64,000 nucleotides of DNA from Sinohyriopsis cumingii (GCA_028554795.2 CM068835.1:62831719-62895718); one strand, 5' to 3'; positions 1 through 12,937 are shown, numbered from the stretch's first letter. The notes: a model not told the origin generated them from the sequence alone. Translations and numbers: made by a program.

Positions 1-10
1 GAAAATACGT

Positions 11-19
11 GCCACACAC

Positions 20-58
<39 letters not shown>
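11..58. repeat. (CA)n microsatellite
   Basis: Dinucleotide CA run with a single G interruption near the window start. No coding signal. The following stretch up to 338 holds no gene I can support. Confidence 0.95.
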
Positions 59-60
<2 letters not shown>

Positions 61-338
61 ACCCTTCCTTTATTTTGTCATATGGTGCTTCCAAGTGTTA
101 CAGTTATTATCATGTACATTTAGTTCCAATGAGTGTTTAGCCGAGAGGGTCAAACTTCCTGTTCATGAAACTTCTCAGATTGAGTGCTCACTTAGAATCC
201 AAATTACCTTATCATGTGTCTCCTATTGTTCTATTGTTACAAGCTAACAACATTTGGGTCGGAGTGTGCACTCAGGCTCAATGGGTTTCGTCAGCACAGG
301 ACCAGATTTCACTCTTGGCAAGATGTGGTCTGATCATT

Positions 339-587
339 CTTCTCGGTATTAGAGTTTTAAAAGACAGAAAAGCGTGGGCCTGGCAGACTTCTCGGTATCA
401 AAGTTTTAAAAGACAGAAAAGCGTGGGCCTGGCAGACTTCTCGGTATCAAAGTTTTAAAAGACAGAAAAGCGTGGGCCTGGCAGACTTCTCGGTATCAAA
501 GTTTTAAAAGACAGAAAAGCGGGACCTGGCAGACTTCTCGGTATCAAAGTTTTAAAAGACAGAAAAGCGTGGGCCTGGCAGACTTCG
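339..587. repeat. 49-bp minisatellite, five copies
   Basis: A 49-bp unit repeats head to tail, starting at 339, 388, 437, 486 and 534, followed by a few bases of a sixth copy. The first copy differs at a few positions and the fourth is 48 bp with small changes; the others are nearly identical. The array ends about 60 bp before the start codon of the GM2-activator-like gene, so it lies in that gene's promoter or 5' leader. An open frame running through the array is a by-product of the repeat and is not called as a gene. Confidence 0.95.
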
Positions 588-649
588 CACCTTATTACAT
601 CTGGACACAATGAAAATTTACTTCCATTATTGTCTTTAATAACTTTGCG

Positions 650-719
650 ATGATAATCCTATTGGCTATTTCACTGGCCTTACTGGCTGCTTGTGATGGC
701 TTCAGCTATTCTGTATGTG
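650..719 (+). CDS. GM2A: GM2 activator-like protein, exon 1 (signal peptide)
   Basis: First of four exons (650-719, 3095-3293, 7051-7234, 12812-12937) of a ganglioside GM2 activator-like protein, 192 residues in total, close to the roughly 190 of the vertebrate family. In that family the protein lifts glycolipids from lysosomal membranes for hydrolysis, and this one should be secreted or lysosomal. Exon 1 encodes 23 codons beginning MIILLAISLALLAA, a classic hydrophobic signal peptide, and ends at Cys23 just before a GTAGGT donor (phase 1). An upstream ATG at 610 meets a stop after nine codons, so 650 is the start. Joining to exon 2 gives Cys-Asp-His-Gly-Pro, matching the first conserved cysteine region of the family. 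The fold and lipid role are known for the family; the ligand in this animal is inferred. Confidence 0.85.
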
Positions 720-3094
720 GTAGGTTGAGATTTCAGCATTTGTTTCTATATTCTGTTTAATTTGTTTTGCATTTAGCTGAGAAAAACAAGCAAAATAGCA
801 AGAACATGTCTTGGTAATTTAAAAAAAAAAATTGCAACTTCTAATTTTATATACACCAAAATAATTATTTTATGCTTTATGTTATGCACATTGAAATGAA
901 TTCATTGTCAAATATGTCAGCTTTTCATGCTGAAATATTATATGTGTTATTAATATTTAATGCAGTTCATTTTTTGTAAATCTTAAATAATTTATAAAAC
1001 GTGCATTTGAAAATTGTTGCTTAAGGTCTCACTGGATAGTTTCGTATTTTGACACCTTCCTAATTTTTAAGGTAGAAGGCATGAATTTAATTATGATAAG
1101 ATTAGCATTTATAAATTCACACGGAAGCTAAATCTGTAATGTGGTTTAGATTTACTTTGAGTTAGGCTTGAAAAGGGGTTGGGTTGTTTGGTGACTGCCT
1201 ATCAAAGTTAGACTAGCACTGTAGATCAAATGCGTAACTTGGGCTGCAAATGAACAGACGACTTGGCTTACGTATTTACGTATGTCTGCTACAGAGGTAA
1301 ATATCTATTAAAAAAAAACGAGATGGCTGAGGGGTGATGAAAAGTATGATAATTTGTTATAGTACTAGTGAACTTTATTGATGCATAAGGCACATACTGA
1401 TTCTTTTAGCTGCCTTGTCACTGGAAAATATTTAAAAAATAGCTCTTTGCTGTCAAAAATGAATGTAAAAAAGAGGGGATGGTGGCAGTGTCGGTTCAGT
1501 ATAAAAGCCACCAGTTGTATAAAGAATTAACCTGATTGCCGCAGTCAAGATCTCACATGCATGCTTTCAACACAAATCATTAGTTTGTTTTTATTTGTAT
1601 CTTCAGTGTAAAATTATTCTCATATTTCTGTAATAGGTCATTGTCGGATGAAAATTCACCAGATAAACTATCCAGTGAGACCTTAAATATACCAGACTTC
1701 CATTGCCAAAGGAGTAGTGGAAGGGACTAAACTACATTTCAAATTTCTCTTGGGATTGCAAGAGTTGCCTTATCGAGCGGCGTAGGCTAACTGGCATGCT
1801 CGCTTGTTTACGTATGGCAAGCTCAATTGTTATTTATTAGCGAAATCATAGATATCGCATAAATTTAAATATCTCATATTTTAAATCAAATATCTAATAT
1901 ATTGTGTCATATGTACTATACAATTTGAAAGGTATCTTATGAACATTTTGTAATATAAAATATATGTTAATTATTACTCAAATTAAAAGAAAATATCAAA
2001 AATATAGTTTACGCGATATCTTAAACTTATTAACATATATTAAAATTTGTGTAAGGTACCTTTATTAAAATGGTATGTAGGATATGTTATAAAGTCTGAT
2101 AAAATTTAGGAGATATTTTATAAAGCTTATTAAATATCTTTCAAAGTTTATGAGGTATCTTATTAAGAAATTGGTATTTAGTGCATACAATGGACACCTG
2201 CAGACTATGTAAGATATGATATACATATTACACATTTTAGGAGATAGCTTGTAAGATAATGCACATATTTTATTTCTAATAAATTGAGAAGAGATCTTGC
2301 AAATGAAATTGAACAAAGTATCGTTCAAAGTACATAAGAATCAAGGTATCTTTAAAAGTTTTTGAGACAAAAAAGTCAAAATATTGTACAAAGCTTATAA
2401 GATATTTTATTTATAACATTTCTTGCAAAGTTTATGACAAGTCCTATAAAATGTATAAGATATCTTATAAACGTTATAAGAGATCCTATAAACTATATAG
2501 GGATATCATAAAATGTGTATGATAAATAATGTAATTTAAACGATATTTTGTATGTTAACAAGTATCTTATAGGCTTTATAATATAACGAATAAAGGAAGT
2601 TTTTTTTTAAATTTATAAACAGACTTAATTCCGATATAATAAATTGCATGATACCATAAATAGTATATCTTATAAATTATTAATGATATCTTATAAAGTG
2701 TACATCTCTCCGTCTGGCAGTATAGGTCATCACAGATGTGATGATCCATTGTCCATTGTTTTAAACAATGGTTTTGCCTGCAGTGGATGTATGTATGAGC
2801 TGAAATATCTATAGAAACTAGAAATAACTCCTGCTATATTGCAAAACTGATTTTCGCAAAATTAGTAGCCACCAAAGAATGACAGCTTAACTATGTGAAT
2901 ACTAGTCATTTTTTCTCTCACCAGCAACTCTATCCGAGGTACGTATCTGCGTGTATATAACGCAGCTTTTGCTGAACGCGTTTAAGATATGTACACTCTT
3001 TTTCTGCACAATTCCCTGTTTTCTTGACATAAATATTTATACTGGTCACATAACGCGTACGTATCATCAGCTCTATACGTTTTTTGTTTCACAG
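720..3094 (+). other. Intron 1 of the GM2 activator-like gene
   Basis: Bounded by GTAGGT at 720 and TTTCACAG ending at 3094. It is AT-rich with no coding exon that I can find. Its middle part, about 1840-2710, is a degenerate repeat field listed separately. Confidence 0.7.
1840..2710. repeat. Degenerate AT-rich array built on a GATATCTTATAAA-like motif
   Basis: Variants of GATATCTTATAAA and its reverse complement recur every few tens of bases, for example around 2100, 2150, 2460, 2480, 2570 and 2680. Copies occur in both orientations, giving local palindromes. It looks like an old decayed satellite or minisatellite inside intron 1. No gene is seen here. Confidence 0.5.
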
Positions 3095-3293
3095 ATCACG
3101 GTCCGAATCCCATTTTACATGTAAACTATGCTAATATCAACCCAAGGGACGTGCTCATTCCAGGAGGGCTGACCCCAACAGTTCAGCTCACGATACACAG
3201 GCGAGTCACAGGCAACCTGAAGCTTGATGTTAGCATAAAAAAACGCGTGCTCTTTGATATACCGATACCTTGTATATCAAATGTAGGGTCCTG
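3095..3293 (+). CDS. GM2A: GM2 activator-like protein, exon 2 (ML-fold core)
   Basis: A 199-bp exon between TTTCACAG and GTAAGT, entering in phase 1 and leaving in phase 2. It encodes the first half of the lipid-binding beta-cup. After the Asp-His-Gly-Pro start come VLIPGGLTPTVQLTI, a pattern like the VIPGN segment of GM2 activator, and DIPIPCISNVGS, matching the conserved IPC-x-x-x-GSC disulfide region. No stop interrupts the frame. The agreement of splice phases and family motifs makes this a real exon rather than a chance open frame. Confidence 0.88.
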
Positions 3294-3352
3294 GTAAGTG
3301 CAAGTAATAACTTGGGTTGTATATATGTGAGTTAATAGACGACAAAGACAAT

Positions 3353-3465
<113 letters not shown>

Positions 3466-3879
3466 ATAAACTGACAACGAACAGTATGAAACTAGTATCT
3501 AACTAGCCTGAGCGCTTTCGACTCTTTAATGAGTCTTTTTCAAAGGCAAATATTAAAAATATAGACAAGACAAACAAATAAAACAGAAGACGGATATATT
3601 TAGGAAACGATACATGGCTGTTTCTACGGGAATTCAACCTTTTATCTCTGTTATGTCTTAACCTGTTTATTTCAGCTTGTTGCTGATACTGGAAAATAGT
3701 TGTATTGGCCTAGAAATTGATGAGCCATAACGACATCTGTTATTTTATGTAAATTTATGTAAGCTCAGATTATATCCCAGAAATTTCATTGTTATAGTAC
3801 TCTTAGGTCATTAAACCAATTTAGAGTATTATTTAAAAGAAAACATGTGGGCAGCAAAAGATAATTTTATTTGTGCAGT

Positions 3880-4308
3880 TGTCTTTTTCTGGTCTTTTTG
3901 GTTTAAACCGATTGGTTTCAATGTTCTAAGGCGGCGTATCCAGAAAAATTCCTTTTCTTTCCTGGTTTGGGGATTCCAGTTGGGGTTGTGAGCAATTGCA
4001 AAAAGTGTTATATCACTGAAAGTGTGGCCAGGGGAGATGAAGTGTTCTGCGACCGGGTTTCTGTACAGCTTCTTTGTCATCTAATCAGATCTATGAAGGT
4101 TGATCCTTTTGTGTAGCTTTTCAGTTTCTCCGACATAGTGAAGGCTACAGATCTTACATGTGATGAGCTAAATGACATTCTCTGTTTTGCACGTTTTGTT
4201 TTGACCATGTATGTTTAATGTTTATCTAGTCGCTGTGCTAGAAAATGTTCTGGTCTCTATCATACGTTGACAGGTTTTGCACCTTTTATCGCCATAGGGG
4301 CCAGATTG
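3880..4308 (-). pseudogene. Penelope-like element remnant: GIY-YIG endonuclease end
   Basis: Read on the minus strand, this stretch carries a GIY-YIG nuclease core with two in-frame stops. It has a Cys-rich lead (C-x2-C around 4280), then CKICSLHYVGETEKLHKR, the GIY-YIG-type beta-hairpin, then RNPVAEHFISPGHTFSD and EFFWIRRLRTLKPIGLN, the C-terminal signature of the family. This arrangement is known from the 3' part of Penelope-like retroelements, though some LINEs carry a similar end. No reverse transcriptase was found upstream, so only the tail survives. It sits inside intron 2 of the GM2 activator-like gene, in the opposite orientation. Confidence 0.75.
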
Positions 4309-4390
4309 AATAGCGTGGTCTTGATTAGTAATTGGCGTTAGCTTCGCACTGACTAGGATGTCTGTGAGGTTTTTTTGTCTCCGGTAGGCC

Positions 4391-4565
4391 ACTACAGGTT
4401 AGTTAGGGAGGATTAACTTTAGTGCGTCCGACGATTCCACGATGGGCAGTGTTTCCCGATGATTTTACCTATTTTGGGCTTATCTGGATGGTAGGTCGGG
4501 AAACACTGGCCCATCGTGGAATTGTCGGACGCACTAAAGTTAAGTCTCCTTAACAAACCTGTAGT
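4391..4565. mobile_element. Foldback / MITE-like element with ~65-bp inverted arms
   Basis: The arms 4391-4460 and about 4496-4565 are near-perfect reverse complements, beginning ACTACAGGTT and ending AACCTGTAGT, around a short central loop. Shared arm sequence includes AACTTTAGTGCGTCCGAC. There is no coding capacity. I could not see a clear target-site duplication, so the superfamily is undetermined. Confidence 0.8.
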
Positions 4566-4605
4566 CACATTATTCTGACACAAAGTCAACTAGTCCGAAA
4601 ACTGA

Positions 4606-4705
4606 CCTCTTAATGCTTTGCACCAAGCGAGGCAGCTGCTAGCCCCATTTTGATATGTCTTTGAACCCGCGACAACCATCTGAGGCCCCTCGTACTGTGA
4701 GCATC
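4606..4705 (-). mobile_element. tRNA-derived SINE fragment
   Basis: Shares an exact 20-bp block, CCAAGCGAGGCAGCTGCTAG, at 4623-4642 with a second copy at 24757-24776. Both copies then run into a box-B-like GGTTC sequence on the minus strand. A (GA)n run at about 4724-4752 follows. Assignment as a SINE rests on the two-copy structure and the tRNA-like head in the better copy. Confidence 0.5.
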
Positions 4706-4769
4706 TGGAAGCATCTGATTTATTGGAGAGAGAGAGAGAGAGAGAGAGAGAGCTAGCTTGCATCCTGTA

Positions 4770-6374
4770 CCTCACTTTATATATGACATCCCGAGGACAT
4801 AATGCGTTACTTCTTTTTCGTTCTCGCACGTAAACACACCCACTACCAGATTCAACTAGTGGAACACTGGGAGCCTTTAGCAAATGCCCCATTTTCTCCG
4901 TCTTAAATCCGGCTTTACGTTCACCGCCACATAAAATGTTCAAAGAGTATCGCTTATAATATATATTTCCTATTTTACCACACTTAGTATGAATAACACC
5001 TCAAGAAACATCCCACCTTTGGTGTAAACTCTCCAGATTAAAACAATAAGGTAGTCAATTAACAACTTATTGTGTACACATATTAGAACTAATCCCATTA
5101 CTCAGCCAAATATCATTCGCACTAGTTCTGGTTTGTTTCTGTATTGCAGGGATAGAACGTGTAAAAATACCTTTTTGGTATCAATTACAAAACTCTGTTC
5201 ATTTTCGAAAGCGGTAGATTTCAACTTTAAAACTGTATGTGCGGTAGACGGCCTAAAAATGCGGTAATTTGTTCTACCTCATAAAGAATCACATGTATGC
5301 TAAAGTCAAGAGAACACTTATTATGAGTAATACAGGCTATCTGTTTCATATTCATAGGTCACGTGCTTTGCTTTGTATGCAAAAAGTCTACAGCTTTCGA
5401 CAGAAGTAGGACAAATGGACAATCTTCATCAAGAGTAAGGGGCATACACGGAGATACATATTAATAATTTACATGTCTTTCATAAATCTGAAAATAAAAT
5501 GACGCATTTCATCAGCGCGATCAAAATTTTATCAGGCAAATGTTAGATTTTTTACGACAAGCCCTATGGGCACTTCCGTTAGACTAAAGGAGGCACCCGA
5601 TCTGAAACTGGAGGGGCCACTGGCGTAGGGCTATTTGATTTTGTTAGAACTGACAACCAGTGTTTATCTGGATTCGGCGTGTCAGTTGATGTCAAGTTAT
5701 AATTTAGATAGCTCTCCAGAACGACCACACATATCAAACGCTCTAAACAACTGAGTGTTGTAACAAAGGAACATTATAGCAAAGCCGTTGGAAGACATGC
5801 TTGTTTGGAATTTCGCCGGGCAATTTCAAACTTCAGACTCTATAACAGATGTAATGTTCTATCCAAGAACGTAATAAACAATCTTATCTGTTTTTTTCTT
5901 TCCTTTCTATTTTTATAACTGTAAATTTCACTGGAATCCATCTTTGCGGAAAACTGCATAGAATATCAACCTGATCATAGAGACAACATTTACAAACCGT
6001 AGTATTAAGTTTCGCGAGGTATTTCACCGTCTAATAAATAACACTAGCCCACTAAAGATAACATTGCGTGGTCTTTTGATTGTTCTTTTAGACAGATTTC
6101 TCTATGTGCAATGTAAATACATGTTTAAGAAAGTTTCTTTCAGGTCGTTTCTCGAACTTGATGACGTGGCTATTAGCCGTGAGATGAGTAATTGTTTTGT
6201 ACGTACATGATTTTAGCATTATTTGTCTATCGATGTCTCATTATTGATGTCAAGTATAGCATATGTTTCCCAAATTTTATCATCGACATCATCCATGGTA
6301 TAAACCAAATTGAGAATGATAAAGGTGATTGACTCCGAATTTATCCCCATAGTAAATCTATAAAACTTCTGCAG

Positions 6375-6449
<75 letters not shown>

Positions 6450-7050
6450 AAGTTCTAGAATCCACCGGATTCGATGACCTCAGGTTCAACTATTATTCCT
6501 GCAATATATTGCATTTAAAATCTAAGCCAATCTAGAAACAAAGCAACCGAAAATATTTGTTTCTTTCTTTATAACATTACTTTGTGGGAAATATTCTTTC
6601 CCCGGAAAGAAACAAACATTAATTGTTTATCTAAACAGATTGCAAAACATCCAAATAAAGTATTTTAAGTAATGTTTGCGTTCCTGCTTCCAAAGTCGAA
6701 AGGATGTAAGGCCAGTTTATATGCCGTTGGTGCATTCAGTCATCACCGCAACCCATTTATCTCTAGATACAGTAACATCTTTTAGAAAACTCTTTTGCAC
6801 ATTTCGTTCCTTGATATACTGATGGTTCTACTTTCAACTATGCATCGCACGAAAGTTAAGCTCTATCATAGATGGAATATGAATTAGTGTGTATACTAAA
6901 TCGTGGCCTAGTATCGTGGTTTATAATTTCTACCAATATCTGACTACTTTAGCGAAGAATACTAAATGCGCATCACAGAAGCATACAAGCAGCATGACTC
7001 ATATAGCCCGAAATCCACACACTCTGCATTACACTCTTTTCCTTCTTCAG
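4770..7050. other. Rest of intron 2, no gene seen
   Basis: Non-coding by eye, bounded on the right by the acceptor CCTTCTTCAG ending at 7050. It contains a (TA)n run at 6376-6447. Short open frames here lack coding features. Confidence 0.5.
6376..6447. repeat. (TA)n microsatellite
   Basis: Uninterrupted TA dinucleotide run of about 72 bases inside intron 2. Confidence 0.97.
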
Positions 7051-7234
7051 CTCCTATGATTTTTGTGGTCTAATTTCCTTCATGAAGGATGCCAATGGAA
7101 GAGCCCGTTGTCCTCAGCAATTTCAGCGAAGTAACTTTCCTTGTACATGTCCATTTCAACCAGGCACTTATTTACTCAGCGGTCAGAGATTTCACATTCC
7201 AGAAATGTCAGGATTATGGCGCTGGTTGGTTAAG
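7051..7234 (+). CDS. GM2A: GM2 activator-like protein, exon 3
   Basis: A 184-bp exon between TTCTTCAG and GTAACA. Its first base completes the Cys codon started in exon 2, so the reading is GSC-SYDFCGL, the family's SC-x-YDxFC region. It continues through a spaced Cys series, with FPCTCPFQPGTYLL matching the highly diagnostic LPCHCPF-x-x-GTY motif of GM2 activator, and ends in phase 0 after WRWLVK. The open frame extends past the exon to 7381, but the donor at 7235 and the fit to exon 4 show that this extension is intron. Confidence 0.9.
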
Positions 7235-10200
7235 GTAACATGCTTTATTTTATTAAGCCTTTGTCATCCAGACATTTCGCATGACTCTAAGACAAAGGTC
7301 TCTCGGAACGGTGCAAGAATTTGGTTGAAAAAGACTGTTATGTATTTTAATAGTTACCCCACAAATTATGTATTACTATAATCCTTCAGAAATAAATATA
7401 TCATAAGGGATATGTTGGTCAGAACTTTGTATAGCATTACTATTACCGAATTTGAATTTTAAAAAGAAAACCACAATATGGTGTTTCCATTTATTGGAAT
7501 TTGCATCACCTCTCCTCAAAGCTCCCCTAGTTTCTTTAAATATCTAGAAGTAAGGAATTGAATTAATTTTTTTTTCATACAGTCGAAACACACCGGGCCA
7601 TCATTTCCCAGAGCTATTACATGATTTGCCTATCGTGTCTTTGCCGAAAACAAACATTGGGCGTAGACAGTTCCTCTGATAAATTCTTTGCTTATTTGAA
7701 TTTGGCCTGGGTGAAAGGAAATATATATGTTTAATTATCATTTTGATAATGGCTGCCAATCTCAAAATTACAAAATGTATGCAGTTTGTTGCAGTTTTCA
7801 CTCATAATCCAAGTAATTATGACCTAAATTTTCGGATATCGCTCCAAATTACACGCCAACATTGCTGCTTATACTAACACAGTCATGGACATGCTGTAAG
7901 GCGGCGACCAATGTGATGTGGCAGGAATGGGTTGATTGTTTTGTCTTGACCTAAGGAGAATGAGAACACTGATATTTTTTTATCATAGAAATACATTTGG
8001 AACCCATGAGTAACCATTTTGAAAATATTTTGTACGTTAGCCTATGTGGGACTCCAAAGGATTCGTTTAGCATATACTTGCAACTGCACTAAGTCTCAGT
8101 ATTAAGGAGAAAGTAAGTTAGCATTCTAAAATACACGAAGATCATAAAATGGAATACTTTATAAGACCAAGTGCAAAACTGTTTGTTAGGACTTTTACAG
8201 TGTTACATACAAATTTGTAAAGAAATCATGGCAATAGTAATTTCACGTTAGCATATTTCGACTCAAAATAAATTAATATACTGATGCGAATAAATTATTA
8301 ATGTAAAGAATTCTATAATAAAACAGAAGCATTTTCTCCAATTTTTATTATGTTTTGGATTTATTTTAGGACGGAATGTGAATTATGATACATAATTTTG
8401 GCATGCTAGTAATATCTCGATGACGTACAATTGCAAATCATCACCACAATTCATTTATATTTAGGATGTTAGGGCAAATTTGCCAACTTCATTGATGACA
8501 CTTTTTCATCTGTTAAACAATGGGTGGTCAGGGAGACAAATACGATATTGAATCATAGCCACGTCCAAATTTTAACGTATCCTTTTGGATCTCCCAGATG
8601 TGTGACACAAAACATAATTCTCCGCTAGTATCACATCACAGTTCTGTGTGATTAGTTCCAGTGATGGTGAAGAAGAAAGCATGATCGTAAGACGCACCGG
8701 CACAGATATACAGACAGGCGGAACTATGGTCAGATAGGCAAGTGGTTTCAAAATATTCGATGCATCTCCTCATGAAATATTGTTCGTGGTAATCTATCTA
8801 ATAACCGCATCATGCTGCCAGATAAGAATCCGATTCAAAGAAAAAGTTAGCATTTGTCTATTTCCTCAAAGGTTTCCTATGGCGGTGATGCAGCAGCATT
8901 TTATGATGAATAACATAATTCTCAACGTATTTTGATAATCATAATAATGGCATAATTTTTGTCCCAAACATTATGATGTTCCCAAATCAAGAATCTGGAT
9001 TACCAATATTCTTTGCTCATATGTCTTTCTGCACATACTTAACTATATATAGTACCACACTTAATAATTCAGTTTTCTTAACTTTATTAATTAATGAATT
9101 ATGATTTTAAATCAACAACCACATTATTGGTATCAAAATAAAGGGTTCAGTGCAAAATGTACGAAAATCTAAGACTTTCGTCTAATATTTTCCCTAATGT
9201 AGACCACCAGTCACGATAAACTGCCTTATTTTATTACGGTTTCTAAAGCACCCATACCTTTGCAAATGCCTACACTGCACAACGATACAAACTAATTTAT
9301 CCAGTTTATGATCCAATGTCATACAACAATCAACATAAATGACTAGTTATCCCAAATAAGAAACATTTCACTAAATCACCACTTACATGTACATAACTAA
9401 CTGTACAGATAAGTATCCACTCTTTCCCTATACGTGACCTATTCGATACACCATACAACCCAATGGTGAAAACCCCGTGGGTATATACATGAATATATTT
9501 CATATTCAGCGTCATTAAGCATGTTGCGCTACACTTTTTTTAACCTTCATGATTAGTGACGCCCGTGAAATCCAAGACAACTGAACAAGGTACCATCTTG
9601 CATATCTGTTCATCTATCTTACCAGATCAGTTTGTAATTTTATTAAAATTTGTAGTTTTCTTCATTTAACACAGTCTTATTTGGCGGGAAATGCCTTCTT
9701 ACACACTAGCGGAAACAATTCCACAACTAGAATAAATATTATACTTTCAATCAACTTCAATATGCATCCCATTTCCGCATGCATATAAGGTTTATTTAGG
9801 ACGAGTTGCAAAGGGCAAGTATTTTAAATATTCGTTAGACGGATATTAAGAAAAAAAGACTGGTGATACCCAGATATACACTTTAGCGGATTAATAATTA
9901 GATAGGTACATGCCGTGAAAGATGATATGAAAATAAGTAACACCCAAAGAAGCAAATAAGTCATTTCATAGTATATATTTAACAAATGTTTGGTAATTCC
10001 CTTTGATATTATCCATACCAACCACAATGTGCTTTAAAAATGATTAAATTTATACATATAATATAACTCTCAGGCAACGGACCAGGTTGACTGGAAAAAG
10101 ACGAGTTATGTTTACCACGAGCATTGAACACAATGCCCAACGTATGTGAAAAATGTAACGCTCCTTGCATCTTGACTAGTCTTCCGGGTTGACTGGAATA

Positions 10201-12811
10201 AGACCAACATCGTAGCCCCCATTACTTTGCATCGTGGTGTTTGCCACGTTGCATATTGATTAGTCTTCGTGGAACAAGATAATTACAATGCAATAGCTCA
10301 ATACTCTCTCACTGCCCTGATCGATTACACGTAAAATACATATTAAATTACTTAATTGCTCAGATTAATACATTTCATTCCTTACTATAGGTGATATTTG
10401 ACTATACCTATGTCACGGAATTGTATAAATCCTTATATTTATTAAATACATGTACTCGGGTCTCAACTTTTGTGTGAACAATGATACCCGAGGGTGATTT
10501 ATGTATATTGTACAATATTTCGAAATGGTGAGTTCGGTTTATCCTATGCTGCACGTGCGAAGTGCTTTCAATGGGAAAAACTGAATGCTTCTAGCGCACA
10601 TACATTATATGACGACTTTGTCCGTGTATAAATGCGTCACCGTAATATTAAATCTTCACATTAAGGAAAGTCTTGTCAGTGAGCGGTCCTCTGTAAAGAC
10701 TTGCACATTTTCCGCTGTAGAAGTATGTGAATTAATAATTTCTAGTGTATAAGTTATAACTATTGTAATACCACGTTTCTTGTATGTTTGCTATGTAGCT
10801 TCGGTTTACGTAGTGTAATGCAAATATTTTCTATTCTGGTTTGTGACTTAGCAAGGGATTTATAGTAGGAATATAAAGCTGCATTTTTAAGAAACGTTTG
10901 GTACCGAAGGGTTCATATCGGGCTTGGTTAGGTTTACTTCTGAACCTGTTTGTTGTTTTGTAATTATTGTGCCGATAATGTAAGCTGTATAACTTACCGT
11001 ATATAACGTCATTACGTTTTATCGTATATACCCGTGTCATGCAGAGTGCACGGTGTTAGATGCATTTTCAGCTGACCAGAGCGATCAGAGTTATCAGAGT
11101 GATCGGAGTCGACGTAGTATTAGCTGCAGATCTAACCAGAGAGGTCGACAATAGCAGCTGTGAAGCTGAATCATAGCAGCCATAGAGCTGAATAAACAGT
11201 GTTGCTGGTCGAGTAGCAGGTGACCGGGCGTTGCTGACCGAGACTGATGGGCGCTGATTGCTTGATTGACCAACCTGGAATACTAAGGGCTTGATTGACC
11301 AGTGTGACTGGTAGCCGAGTGTGCTGGTGAAGGAGTTTGTGACTCCATACATGTAATCTTTTAGCCGTGGGCTAATTTTGGGGGTTTGTAAAACCCAGTG
11401 TGTTTTGGGGACTGTAAAACTAATTTTTAAATCTGTCTCTTTTGTTTACATAATTTCACTATTTGAGTGAATACATTTTACTGTATGAGTAAAATACTAC
11501 ATTGGTTTTACTACTGAGTAAAACGCATCAATCTTTTCGTTGTGAAACCACTGTGAATCATTAACCCCTTGTCATTGTACTGTGTAAGGTCATTTATTTT
11601 TATTTTCATTAAGCCCGTGTGTTTTATGTTAATTGATCACATATTTGGATCATATACACGCACATATTAATCATAATTAATTGCTCATTCAAGTCGTTCG
11701 TTATTAAACATTGTATTTGTATCATCATCAAAAGTGTTCTGCTGTATATCCGAAATCTCACCCGGTTATCTTGTTACAGCCTCACTCACCCATCCGTTAT
11801 GCAGAGTCGTAGTGCAAAAGTCCCTTAAGCATTGGTACCAGATAATCGCATTGATGAGACCAGTTTAAACGTCTGATATAATTAACACACCCACACACAC
11901 ACAGATCATATGAGACGTATATATGTGCTCCATGTAGGAAATCGTGTCAAAACTGTCAGAAGGCGATTGCGTAATTCGAGTATTCTCCTCGCAAGGAATA
12001 TTCAATCTACTTGATTCAAACACGGTCGACACATTGGTATAATTGGTATAATTTGTACTGCTTCAGCTACAGGTGATGGTTAAGCAAGCTTTAGTTTATG
12101 TCCAGGCTTATCTTTGCGCTTGTTACTATGAGACGGGACTAAGCCACTAATTAATGGAGCAAATTTTCCATCCGGTTCACATGTAAATGTATAATTCACG
12201 TAAGTAGTAAATAAGGACGGTTGGAAAAGGAGGGAGGACAGCCTCAGCTCAGAATGTAGACATCACGTTATCTCGACCGCTGTGTTAGCTGCACATGCTT
12301 GATCACTGATACGGATCCTTTACTTATCTATTTCTTATGTAACTCACTTACACCATCATGAAATCTAGATTCAGATTTTGCAACTTTAATCGTCTGATTG
12401 AATCGATATATTAAATATAGACTTATCAGTAACATATTTTGATATCACTACCTGGGACGAATGGGTGCATTTAGCGGAGATGAGAGTGAGGTGCTCAGAG
12501 AATGGTCAGCAAGTACAACAAAAGTAACGTAGAAAAGATGGTGGAAAGGTAATTATTTACTTAATTCTAGCATAATTTTATTTGCAGCTTTGTCAATCAA
12601 CTGTCATTAGACTGAAAACAAGGCAAATATTTTTTAAACCATCTTATATTAAGTTTTATTTGATCCTTTTTGTGTTCGGAAACTAAGTGCTAAAAACAAT
12701 TTGCCTATTTTGATGTTGTTTCTAAAGATAAGATTCATCTCCGTTTCTTGGCATAATTAAAACCAAATTTTTAAAGACTTCATAACTAATTCAATGATGT
12801 ATATTTTGCAG
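7235..12811 (+). other. Intron 3 of the GM2 activator-like gene
   Basis: A 5.6-kb intron ending in TATTTTGCAG. I see no internal exon. A GC-richer block at about 11040-11400 inside a 10411-11778 interval with TGTCAC/TTGTTACA ends might be an old solo LTR, but no target duplication is visible, so it is not called separately. Confidence 0.55.
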
Positions 12812-12937
12812 GGAACCTATAAGATCCAGACGAAACTGATAAACAATGCAACAAATGAAGTTGTTGGGTGCTATCGCATGCAAGTTTCCATCACTGATGG
12901 ATGCAGTGGCATTCAATGCATATTTGGCAAGAAATAA
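12812..12937 (+). CDS. GM2A: GM2 activator-like protein, exon 4 (C-terminus)
   Basis: Phase-0 terminal exon of 126 bp, encoding 41 residues and a TAA. It opens GTYKIQTKLIN, equivalent to the GNYRI strand of the family, carries EVVGCYRMQVSI, equivalent to the GC-x-K/R-x-x-x-S strand, and ends with two more cysteines (DGC, IQC). All four exons together give a complete, uninterrupted protein of normal length, so the gene looks functional. Confidence 0.88.
   Translation, partial: GTYKIQTKLINNATNEVVGCYRMQVSITDGCSGIQCIFGKK

Noticed and set aside
165..458. 97-codon + strand open frame
   Set aside because: Its second half is translated minisatellite; no domain and no agreement between repeat length and frame.
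339..587. Possible CRISPR-like array
   Set aside because: Units are directly adjacent without unique spacers, in animal DNA; it is a minisatellite.
7082..7381. 99-codon frame as a stand-alone gene
   Set aside because: It is exon 3 of the GM2 activator-like gene plus intron read-through; the GTAACA donor at 7235 and exon 4 explain it.
10411..11778. Solo LTR with TGTCAC...TTGTTACA ends
   Set aside because: Ends are only weakly inverted and the flanks (ACCTA, GCCTC) do not match; kept only as a remark in the intron entry.
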